This document shows positions 53,321 to 62,542 of a DNA stretch of 64,000 bases, piece by piece. Location of the stretch: positions 124,001-188,000 of the forward strand of contig JAUSFB010000048.1 in NCBI GenBank assembly GCA_030651575.1. Direction: 5' to 3'. Source of the DNA: Phaeospirillum sp. (GTDB lineage Bacteria; Pseudomonadota; Alphaproteobacteria; Rhodospirillales; Magnetospirillaceae). The notes under the pieces are model-generated. The model worked only from the letters and a program-made list of their open reading frames with translations, did no database searches and was not told the DNA's origin. The position numbers were made by a program, and so were the translations under genes. Numbering within the stretch: position 1 is the first letter of the stretch; every line of letters starts with the position of its first letter.

Positions 53321-54724
53321 TCACAGATTGCGGAGATAGCGGATCGCCATGCGCGCCTTCTGGCGCAACGGCGTCTGTCCCGAATAGAAACGCGCCATGC
53401 GGGTGGTGTAGATGGCCTCGTAGATAAAGCGCAAGACGATCCGGGGCAGGGCCAGAAGCACCGCCTGGATAAAGGCGTTGCGATAGAGCGCCGGCCACGA
53501 GATGAACACCGGGAACAGGCACATCAGCTTGTAGATGAAGACCTTGTAGGCGTCGTCGAATTCCAGGACGCTGGCGGTGAAATAATCCTTGGGCACCATG
53601 TTGCCGGGATTGTAGTAGCCGCCGGTGACGGCGTATTCGGTCAGTTCCACGCCGGGAAACGGTACGAAGATATTGGCGAGGCCCATGGTCGGCCGGGCCG
53701 AGATGTTGACCTCCAGCGTCTGGCGCGCCATGGCCTCGGTCTCGCCGGGCAGACCGATGATGTTGCCGATGCGAAAGGGGATGGCGTGCTTATGCAGCAG
53801 GTCCGCCGCACCCTGAATCTGCTCCAGCGTCATCTTGCGCTTCAGCACTTCGTTGCGCAGATGGTCGTTGCCGGCCTCGATGCTCCAGTTGACGTTCGCG
53901 CAGCCGCTGGCGCTCAGGCCGCGGGCGATGTCTTCGGTCATCAGATTGGCGCGGATGTTACAGGTATAGGCCAGCCCCGCCTCGGACGGGAAGCGCGAGA
54001 AGAATTCGTCCATCCACTTGCGGTCAAGGATGAAAGTGTCGTCGTTGAAGATCACCGTATGAAGCGGGTAGCGAGCCTTGATCGACTTGACCTCTTCGAT
54101 GAGGTAATCGACGCTTTTCTTCCGGACGATCTTGCCCTTCTTGCTGAACATCTCGTTGAAGGCGTGGTTCATGCAATAGGTACAGCGATAGGGACAGCCG
54201 CGCCCCGACAGGAACTGCTTGCTGGGGGCATTGGCCAGCAGGCTGTCCACGTCATAGATCACCGAACGATCCGCAAGGGGGAGAGAGTTGGGGTCGATCA
54301 GCTGGTTGAACCCGCCGCTCGCCCGCTCGCCCCGCCGGACGATATTGCCGCCCGGCAGGCCGCTCTGAAGGAATGCGGGCAGCGCGATCTCGCCCTCGCC
54401 GACGCAATAGGCGTCGATGGTCGATTCGTCGATGGCGCCGTGGTCATAGGTCACGCCGGGGCCGCCGATCACCGAAACAACGTGGGGCATCACCGACTTC
54501 AGCATACGATCGAAGGCGATGGCGTTGGGGACCGTGGTGGAAAAGCAGGAGTAAAGGACGAAATCGGGCTTCAGCTCCAGCACCCGCTTGAGGGCGCGGG
54601 CGGGGCTGCGCGACGCGACATAGCGGGTGTCGAAACCGTCCCGCTTCAGGACCGCCGACAGGGAATAGATGCCGTGTTGATCCCAGAAAAGATCGAGCAG
54701 ATCGACAAATACGGCGAGTCCCAT
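53321..54724 (-). CDS. B12-binding-domain radical SAM protein (first of two)
   Basis: 467 residues. The N-terminal Rossmann part (VLYSCFSTTVPNAIAFDRML, VSVIGGPGVTYDHG) has the cobalamin-binding-domain fold, but the full DxHxxG ligand motif is not present. The radical SAM cluster is C177-x3-C181-x2-C184 (GCPYRCTYC). A C-terminal helical region with hydrophobic stretches follows. Such enzymes methylate unactivated carbons or rearrange skeletons. Its place between sugar-modifying enzymes and transferases suggests work on a glycan intermediate. Confidence 0.85.
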   Translation of the reverse strand: MGLAVFVDLLDLFWDQHGIYSLSAVLKRDGFDTRYVASRSPARALKRVLELKPDFVLYSCFSTTVPNAIAFDRMLKSVMPHVVSVIGGPGVTYDHGAIDESTIDAYCVGEGEIALPAFLQSGLPGGNIVRRGERASGGFNQLIDPNSLPLADRSVIYDVDSLLANAPSKQFLSGRGCPYRCTYCMNHAFNEMFSKKGKIVRKKSVDYLIEEVKSIKARYPLHTVIFNDDTFILDRKWMDEFFSRFPSEAGLAYTCNIRANLMTEDIARGLSASGCANVNWSIEAGNDHLRNEVLKRKMTLEQIQGAADLLHKHAIPFRIGNIIGLPGETEAMARQTLEVNISARPTMGLANIFVPFPGVELTEYAVTGGYYNPGNMVPKDYFTASVLEFDDAYKVFIYKLMCLFPVFISWPALYRNAFIQAVLLALPRIVLRFIYEAIYTTRMARFYSGQTPLRQKARMAIRYLRNL

Positions 54725-54829
54725 GTCTTGCTCATCCTGCGCAGTGACCCTGGAAAGGGCCGCACCTATAGCATACTCGCCGCTCGTGGTGAAAGGCGCG
54801 CGGGCGCCGCGACGATAATCATCGGGTGA

Positions 54830-56323
54830 TTAGCTGGCGTCTTCCACCAGCTTTCTCTTCAGGCGATGAACCGCCATCTCCTCGATGTGGCGGCGGGTTT
54901 CCCAGCCGAACCGCTGCGCCACCATGCCGAGATAGCGGTCGTCGGCGAAGTACTCGTGGAAGGCGTCATCGCGGAACTTCAGCACCTCGGCGGCACTGCA
55001 ATGCTCGGTCGGCAGCGGCTTGCAGTCGTAGGAGTGCTGGGAATAACCGGCCCAGCCATCGGGCAGCGGCCAACCATTCGTCACCGCCTGGGTGTAGAGC
55101 CCGGAACCGGGATAGGCCATGGCGGAATAAAAATTGGCGAACTCGCAGTTCAGTTCCTTGGCCAGATCCAGGGTTTCGCGCATGGTGGCCAGACTGTCGT
55201 CGGGCAGGCCGAAGATGTAGTTGCCGATGACGCTGATGCCGGCCTTTTGGATGTCACGGACGATCCCGACGATGTCCTCGTAACGCAAATTCTTATCGGC
55301 GCCGTCGCGTACATGCTTCGAGCCCGATTCGATGCCCAGCGCCAGCCAGCGGATCCCGGCCTTGCGCAGCTTGGCCAGCATGGCCGGCTTGACGGTGTCG
55401 ACGCGGGCGTAGGCCCAGAAATTCAGCTGATCGGAATAGCCCAGCTCGATCAACCCATCGCAGATGGCGGTGACGTGGCGGTCGTTCAGCACGAACATCT
55501 CGTCGATGATCTTGAAGGTCTTGACGCCATGGGTGCGGTACAGCCGATCCACCTCGGCCACCACCTGGACGGGGGAGCGCATGCGATAGCGATTGGCGTC
55601 GAACGGCGCGTTGATGCAGCAAAAGCTGCACTTATAGGGGCAGCCCAGCGAGGTATAGATGCTGGCATAGGGCTGCCGGTTCTCCACATCGCCAAAGCAC
55701 TGCCAGTTATGGGCGCGGTACTTCGCCATGGGCAGCAGGTGCCAGACATTGCCGTGCAGGTCGGCGTCGAGATCGTTGAGCAGCGGGGCCGACGGATTGA
55801 CCCGGATCTCATCCTCGCCGTCGCGCCAGACCAGCCCCGCCACCTCGGCGGGCTCGTCCACCGCGCCGGAGTCCAGCCAGTCCAGCAATTGGACCACGGT
55901 GACCGGACCCTCGCCCTTGCAGGCGAAGTCCACCGCTTCCTCGGTCAAGGTGCGTTCCGGCAGGGCCGAGACATGGCCGCCGACGATCAGGATCGGAATC
56001 TCCGGAACCAACCCCTTGATGGCGGTGCAGGACTCACCGGCCGCGACCATCTGCTGGGTCGAGGCCGAGGGCTGGTGGCCGAACACCACCATCACCACCA
56101 AGACGGGGTTCAACTCCTTGATGCGCGCCGCCACCGCCGCCGGCCCCATTTCCTCGGCCTCGGAATCGATGATCACCGCCTGCTTGCCGCGATCGATGGC
56201 ATAGCCGGCGATCAGGCGGCACCACAGCGGCGGCTCGATGGCGGTCAGTTCGCCGCCGAGCTGCTGATAGATGCGCTCGCGGCCGCCGGGGTTGACGAGG
56301 ACGAGGTCGGGGCGGCTGGTCAT
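54830..56323 (-). CDS. B12-binding-domain radical SAM protein (second of two)
   Basis: 497 residues. The N-terminal cobalamin-like domain has ILIVGGHVSALPE near 112-124, and the radical SAM motif is C228-x3-C232-x2-C235 (GCPYKCSFCC), with SAM-binding regions further on (LALGIESGSKHVRDG, GNYIFGLPDDSLATM). Only distantly similar to the other radical SAM protein, so these are not a simple duplication. It follows the SDR gene by 4 bases and is clearly in the same operon. Confidence 0.87.
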   Translation of the reverse strand: MTSRPDLVLVNPGGRERIYQQLGGELTAIEPPLWCRLIAGYAIDRGKQAVIIDSEAEEMGPAAVAARIKELNPVLVVMVVFGHQPSASTQQMVAAGESCTAIKGLVPEIPILIVGGHVSALPERTLTEEAVDFACKGEGPVTVVQLLDWLDSGAVDEPAEVAGLVWRDGEDEIRVNPSAPLLNDLDADLHGNVWHLLPMAKYRAHNWQCFGDVENRQPYASIYTSLGCPYKCSFCCINAPFDANRYRMRSPVQVVAEVDRLYRTHGVKTFKIIDEMFVLNDRHVTAICDGLIELGYSDQLNFWAYARVDTVKPAMLAKLRKAGIRWLALGIESGSKHVRDGADKNLRYEDIVGIVRDIQKAGISVIGNYIFGLPDDSLATMRETLDLAKELNCEFANFYSAMAYPGSGLYTQAVTNGWPLPDGWAGYSQHSYDCKPLPTEHCSAAEVLKFRDDAFHEYFADDRYLGMVAQRFGWETRRHIEEMAVHRLKRKLVEDAS

Positions 56324-56327
56324 GGGA

Positions 56328-57266
56328 TCAGATATTTCCGTAAATGCTGTTCTTGATCATGGTGTAGCCCTTGATCAGGTCCTGGATGCCGGCGTCCAGC
56401 GAATGAGCGGGCTTGAAGCCGGCGCGCTCGATCTTCTCGTTGGATACGATGTAGTCGCGCTTGTCGGGATCTTCTCCGATGGGAGCTTCGAGGAAGACGA
56501 ACTTGGGCAGGTGCTTTTGAATCACCCCGGCCAGCTCCCACTTGGACAGGTTGGCGTCGGACAGGCCCACGTTATAGGCCTGATCCTTCATGGCGTCGAA
56601 ATTGGCCAGACCGTGCATGAAGGCCCGCGTCACGTCGCGCACATGGATGTAGTTACGCTTGAAGTGCGGCTCGAACAGCACCACGGCGCGGTCGGTGACG
56701 GCGCGATAGGTAAAGTCGTTGACCAGCAGGTCGATCCGCATGCGGGGCGCCATACCGAACACGGTGGCAAGGCGGAAGCTGATGGCATTGCCGCGCTCCA
56801 TCAACGCCTTCTCGACCTCCACCTTGTGGATGCCGTACAGCGACAGCGGCCGCAGCGGCGATTCCTCGGTGCAGAACTTGCCATGCTCGCCGACGCCGTA
56901 GCCCGAATTGGTGATGGGCATCAACACCCGCTGATTGGGCGACAGCATCTTGAACAGCGCCAGCGGCGAATCCAGATTGGTGGTGGTGGCCCCGATGGGG
57001 TCCAACGAGCACAGCGGCGCCCCGACCAGGGCGGCCAGCGGAATCACCACATCGGCGCCGACGATCAGCTTCTTCATCAAGGCTTCATCGCGGCAATCGC
57101 CCTTGACCACCGAAAAATTAGGGTTGGCGCAGCAATGGGCCAGCGAGTTCTGCTTGAACATGAAATTGTCGAGCACGGTGACCTTGTGCCCGGCCGCCAG
57201 CAGCTCGGGAACCATGATCGAACCGAGATAACCAGCGCCGCCGGTCACCAGAATGCTGTAGCTCAT
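56328..57266 (-). CDS. NAD-dependent epimerase/dehydratase (SDR)
   Basis: 312 residues. ILVTGGAGYLGSIMVPELL is the NAD loop; TNSGYGVG and SLYGIHKVEVE hold the catalytic Ser/Thr and YxxxK. The C-terminal part (FLEAPIGEDPDKRDYIVSNE) is typical of nucleotide-sugar dehydratases and epimerases. Placed between the ColD-like dehydratase and the radical SAM genes. It could be the 4,6-dehydratase, epimerase or 4-reductase of the pathway; the sequence does not decide. Confidence 0.87.
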   Translation of the reverse strand: MSYSILVTGGAGYLGSIMVPELLAAGHKVTVLDNFMFKQNSLAHCCANPNFSVVKGDCRDEALMKKLIVGADVVIPLAALVGAPLCSLDPIGATTTNLDSPLALFKMLSPNQRVLMPITNSGYGVGEHGKFCTEESPLRPLSLYGIHKVEVEKALMERGNAISFRLATVFGMAPRMRIDLLVNDFTYRAVTDRAVVLFEPHFKRNYIHVRDVTRAFMHGLANFDAMKDQAYNVGLSDANLSKWELAGVIQKHLPKFVFLEAPIGEDPDKRDYIVSNEKIERAGFKPAHSLDAGIQDLIKGYTMIKNSIYGNI

Positions 57267-57311
57267 TGCTTTGCTCCCTTTATTCTTTATGGGTTTGACC
57301 CTGCTGCCTGT

Positions 57312-58483
57312 TCACCGGCAAACCGTGTCCAGAACCTCGCGCAAGGTGGTGATCTGGGGCGTGACGTCGAACGGATGATTGCCGACGAAAAAGCCGTGGT
57401 CATGGGCGGTGTCGGCATTGGGCACCGCGCCGCCGACCACGTCGTAGTCGTAGTGCCTGATCACGTCGTGGCGCAGGAAATTGCCGCCGGTGATGATGCG
57501 AAAGCCGATATCGGCGTCCTTCAGCGCGGCGAAGACCTTGTTGCGGTCGATGGTCTTGGCCGGGTTCAAGATGATGGTCAGGGCGAAGGCCGAGCTTTTG
57601 CCGTTCTCGCGCTGGATGATAAAGCGGTCGTCACCTTCGAACAGCTTTTGAAACAGGGCCAGATTGCCCCGGCGGCGGGCGGTGAAACCCGGCAGCTTCT
57701 TCAACTGCTCGCGACCGATGGCGGCCTCGATTTCCAACGGCCGCACATTGTAGCCGGGCAGCACGAAGCGGTAGGCCTCGAAAAAGTCGTTGCCCTTCTT
57801 CTGGAACACCGGGCTGTCATTGGGCAGGTCGCGTGTCCAGCCATGGGCGCGCAAGGACCGGCACAGATGCGCAAGCTCGGTGTCATCGGTCAGAATCATC
57901 CCGCCTTCCATGGTCGAGATGTGGTGCGAGAAGAAGAAGCTGAAGGTGTTGAGATGGCCGAAGGTGCCGCACTTCCTGCCGTTCAGCTCGGCGTCCATGC
58001 TCTCGCAATTGTCTTCCAGCAGATACAGGCCATGGGCGTCGGCGAAGGCGCGCATCACGTCCAGCGCCGCCGGATTGCCCAGGATCGACACCGCCACGAT
58101 GGCCCGCGTCTTGGGGGTCAGCGCCTTTTCCAGCTGGGCGACATCGATATTCAGGGTCTGGAGGTCCACATCGACGAAGCGCAAGCGCAACCCGTATTGC
58201 TGTAACGGGTGATAGGTGGTGGCCCACGAGATCACCGGCACGATGACCTCGTCGCCGCGCTGCAAGGGACGCTCGGCCTTGTAGGCCAGGGCGGCGACCG
58301 CGATCAGATTGGCCGACGAGCCGGAATTGACCATGATTCCGTGTTTGACGCCGTGATAGGCGGCGAACTCTTCCTCGAACGCCTTGACATGGGCGCCCAT
58401 GGTGTAAAAACCGGAATCGATGACGGCCTTGGCGGCGGCTTCTTCCTCAGGTCCCCAGGACGGGGCGGCAAGCTCGTAAAACA

Positions 58484-58484
<1 letters not shown>
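57312..58484 (-). CDS. DegT-fold PLP enzyme with His replacing the PLP lysine: ColD-like sugar 3-dehydratase
   Basis: 390 residues. DegT/DnrJ/EryC1 fold: NSGSSANLIAVAAL, VIVPVISWATT, LLEDNCESMDAE. At the position of the aldimine-forming lysine the sequence is FSFFFSHHISTMEGG, with His187-His188 and no Lys. Loss of this lysine marks the 3-dehydratases ColD (GDP-4-keto-6-deoxymannose) and RfbH/E1 (CDP sugar). It lacks the RfbH Fe-S cysteine pattern and has ColD-like length, so a GDP-sugar 3-dehydratase is the best reading. Start overlaps the E1 beta stop (TGATG). Confidence 0.82.
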
Positions 58485-59537
<1,053 letters not shown>

Positions 59538-59551
<14 letters not shown>

Positions 59552-60503
59552 TGGTGTGCAGCTCCTCGGGCTTGGGCGGCGGGCTTTGCTCGGCGAAGGT
59601 GACGGCGGCGGCGATCTCGGCCTCGATCCGGTCATCGATGGCGGCGCGGATCGCCGGGTCGATCAGGGCGGCGAGGCGGGTGACCTCGTCATTGGCCATC
59701 CAGGGCTCGGCCTCGGAGCGGCAGCGGTAGTCCTGGTCGAAGTCCTCGTTCGGCCCCACATGCTCGCGCCAGCGATAGACCTGGGCCTCGATGAATTCGG
59801 GACCGCCGCCCTTGCGGATACGCTCGATGGCGGAGCCGGCGGCGTCGCGCACCGCGAAGGTGTTGCCGTCGGCGACGCGGCGGGCGGGAACGCCCATGGC
59901 GTTGGCGATGGCGCACAGCGCGTCGGGACGGGCGCGGCGCTTGGCGATGGGTTCGTGGATGGCGTAGCCGTTATTCTCGCAGACGAACAGCAGCGGCAAG
60001 TTCATCAGGGCGGCGAAGTTCAGCGTCTCGTAAAAACAGCCCTCCTCGGTGGCGCCGTCGCCGAAGAACACCACGGCGACGCCGCCCTTGGCCTGATGCT
60101 TCAGCGCCAAGGCATAGCCGGCCATCATGGGAATCTGGGTGCCCACCACCGCCGACGAGCCCGCCACCCCGACGGCGGCGTCGCCGATATGCATGGAGCC
60201 GCCCTTGCCGCGGCAACAGCCGGTGTCCTTGCCGTACATCTCGGCCATCATGGCGTTGAGGTCGCCGCCCTTGGCCAGGAAGACGGCATGGCTGCGATAC
60301 GAGCCGCCGACCACGTCGCCGGGCTTCAGCACATCACAGACCGCGACCGAGACCAGCTCCTGGCCGATGGCGAGATGGACGGGGCTCTTGATCTTGTCCG
60401 ACGGATAAATGTCGGCGGTGACTTCCTCGACGCGGCGGATACGCTTGATGGCGCGGTAGACGCGCTCGATATCCGCGGGTGAGGCCGCAAAGGCCTTCGG
60501 CAT
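59538..60503 (-). CDS. ThDP-dependent E1 component, alpha subunit
   Basis: 321 residues. The ThDP motif is intact: GDGATEEGCFYE, with the terminal NN in VCENNGYAIHEP. Active-site loop segment RGKGGSMHIGD and the SYRSHA helix are as in acetoin/pyruvate dehydrogenase E1 alpha. First gene of the ten-gene minus-strand cluster; GGAGG lies ten bases before the ATG. In antibiotic pathways such as avilamycin, E1 alpha/beta pairs near keto-sugar enzymes are proposed to add acetyl branches to sugars; I propose the same here. Confidence 0.88.
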
Positions 60504-60714
60504 ACCGGAACAGCCTCCGAGATGGGCGTTTAAATGACAGGCGGGCCATATCTAGCAAATCAAATCTAGTCCTCCAAGAAAACATATCGACGGGCCGATG
60601 AATCGGCTTGCTGGTTTTGCCGTCCCTCTATCGCCGGACGGGCCACAGGCGAGGTCCGGTTCGATTTTCATCGTGGCGACATTTCAGATTAAGCCAAGGG
60701 ATTGCCCCATATGA

Positions 60715-60906
60715 TATGGCGCGGACATCATGCGGTGTTGCGAACTTCTATCCGGCTCTCCCGCTATCGACCGCAACCGCGAGGGACTTCGTTGCGACAC
60801 TCGCAGCTTCCCGGTCGGACGCCACATCGTGTTCTACAGCCCAAGCTCCGATGGGATCGAGGTTGTCCGCGTTCTTCACGGAGCACGGGATGTGCGGAGT
60901 CTCCAG
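60715..60906 (+). pseudogene. Remnant of a ParE-family toxin gene
   Basis: The frame running from 60730 encodes a piece that strongly matches the C-terminal half of ParE/RelE-type toxins: ELLSGSPAIDRNREGL, RSFPVGRHIVFYSP and GIEVVRVLHGARDV. The N-terminal half is missing: an in-frame stop lies at 60712-60714, and the upstream 150 bases do not encode it in any frame. No ParD antitoxin is present. The remaining parts of the gap 60504-60955 hold the promoter region of the minus-strand cluster and no other recognisable feature. Confidence 0.78.
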
Positions 60907-60955
60907 GGTCGAAACCCCTTGATTCTTGCGCCGGTTCCGACGAAAACCCAAAGCC

Positions 60956-62542
60956 ATGAGCATTCTATCCGAATCCCTGGCGCTGCGGCGCACCTTCGCC
61001 ATCATCTCGCACCCGGATGCGGGCAAGACCACCTTGACCGAAAAGCTGCTGCTGTTCGGCGGAGCCATTCAGCTGGCCGGCGCGGTGCGCGCCCGTGGCG
61101 AGCAGCGGCGCACCCGGTCCGACTGGATGTCCATCGAAAAGGAGCGCGGCATTTCGGTGTCTGCCTCGGTGATGACCTTCGAACATGACGGCCTGACCTT
61201 CAACCTGCTGGACACTCCCGGTCACGAGGACTTTTCCGAGGACACCTACCGCACCCTGACCGCCGTCGATTCGGCCATCATGGTGCTGGACGCCGCCAAA
61301 GGCATCGAGACCCAGACCCTGAAGCTGTTCGAGGTCTGTCGCATGCGCGACGTGCCCATCGTCACCTTCATCAACAAGGTCGACCGCGAGGGCCGCGACA
61401 CCTTCGATCTGCTGCACGAGGTCGAAAAGACCCTGGCGCTGGATGTCTGCCCGGTCACCTGGCCCATCGGCATGGGCCGCGACCTGAAGGGCGTGTTCGA
61501 TCTGGTGCGCGACCGGGTCATCCTGTTCGATCCCGGCCGTGGCGACCATATCGCCGAGATCGCCGTCGACGCGCCCCTCGATTCGCCCAAGCTGGACGAG
61601 GCGGTGGGCGCCGCCGCCGCCGCCAAGCTGCGCGAGGAGGTCGAACTGGTGCGGGGCGGCTATCCCGAATTCGATATCGAAAGCTTCCTGGCCGGCCATC
61701 TGACGCCGGTGTTCTTCGGCAGCGCCCTGAAGACCTTCGGCGTCGCCGAACTGCTGAAAGGCGTCGGCCGGCTGTCGCCGCCGCCCCTGCCGCGCAAGGC
61801 GCAGACCCGCTCGGTCCAGCCCGACGAGACCAAGGTTACCGGCTTCGTGTTCAAGGTCCAGGCCAATATGGACCCCAACCACCGCGACCGCATCGCCTTC
61901 TTCCGCATCTGCTCGGGCCGCTTCCGGCGCGGGATGAAGCTAAAGCATGTGCGCTCCGGCAAGATGATGGCCCTGGTCAATCCGGTGTTCTTCCTGGCCC
62001 GCGACCGCGAACTGGCGGAGGAAGCCTTTCCCGGCGACATCATGGGCATCCCCAATCACGGCCAGCTGCGCATCGGCGACACGCTGTCGGAGAGCGAGGA
62101 GCTCAACTTCCTCGGCATTCCCACCTTCGCCCCGGAAGTGCTGCGCCGCGTCCGCCTGGACGACCCCATGAAGGCCAAGCAGTTGCGCAAGGCGCTGGAA
62201 GACCTCGCCGAGGAAGGCGTCTCCCAGGTGTTCAAGCCACTGGACGGCTCGACCTGGATCGTCGGCGTGGTGGGGGCGTTGCAGTTCGACGTGCTGACCA
62301 CCCGCATCGAAAGCGAATACTCCATCAAGGCCGGCTTCGAGGAAGCCCCCTTCGTCACCGCCCGCTGGGTCGCCTGCGACTCCGAGGTCGAGATGAAACG
62401 CTTCATGGACGCCAACAAGTCCAACATGGCCGAGGATCGCGACGGCGGCATCGTCTACCTTGCCCGCAACACCTGGCAGATGAACCGGGCGCAGCAGGAC
62501 TTCGAGACGGTGCGGTTCACCTCAACGCGTGAGCAGCATTAG
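60956..62542 (+). CDS. prfC: Peptide chain release factor 3
   Basis: 528 residues. This GTPase removes RF1/RF2 from the ribosome after termination. G1 is ISHPDAGKTTLTEK near residue 15-28; the RF3-type insertion GAVRARGEQRRTRSDWMSIEKERGISV is conserved, as are DTPGHEDFSEDT and NKVDREGRD. Full-length C-terminal domain. ATG 60956 agrees with homologues. The 3' end overlaps the convergent gene at 62522 by 21 bases. Confidence 0.97.
   Translation: MSILSESLALRRTFAIISHPDAGKTTLTEKLLLFGGAIQLAGAVRARGEQRRTRSDWMSIEKERGISVSASVMTFEHDGLTFNLLDTPGHEDFSEDTYRTLTAVDSAIMVLDAAKGIETQTLKLFEVCRMRDVPIVTFINKVDREGRDTFDLLHEVEKTLALDVCPVTWPIGMGRDLKGVFDLVRDRVILFDPGRGDHIAEIAVDAPLDSPKLDEAVGAAAAAKLREEVELVRGGYPEFDIESFLAGHLTPVFFGSALKTFGVAELLKGVGRLSPPPLPRKAQTRSVQPDETKVTGFVFKVQANMDPNHRDRIAFFRICSGRFRRGMKLKHVRSGKMMALVNPVFFLARDRELAEEAFPGDIMGIPNHGQLRIGDTLSESEELNFLGIPTFAPEVLRRVRLDDPMKAKQLRKALEDLAEEGVSQVFKPLDGSTWIVGVVGALQFDVLTTRIESEYSIKAGFEEAPFVTARWVACDSEVEMKRFMDANKSNMAEDRDGGIVYLARNTWQMNRAQQDFETVRFTSTREQH

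Noticed and set aside
56271-58205. Long plus-strand open frame across the SDR and ColD-like genes (about 644 codons)
   Set aside because: It is a shadow of clearly conserved minus-strand genes and has no recognisable domain.
60608-60922. Open frame of 104 codons before prfC
   Set aside because: It is a different frame of the region containing the ParE remnant, without ribosome binding site or domain similarity.
62522-62542. 21-base overlap of prfC and the convergent gene as a regulatory antisense site
   Set aside because: Short convergent overlaps are common in dense genomes; nothing else supports regulation.
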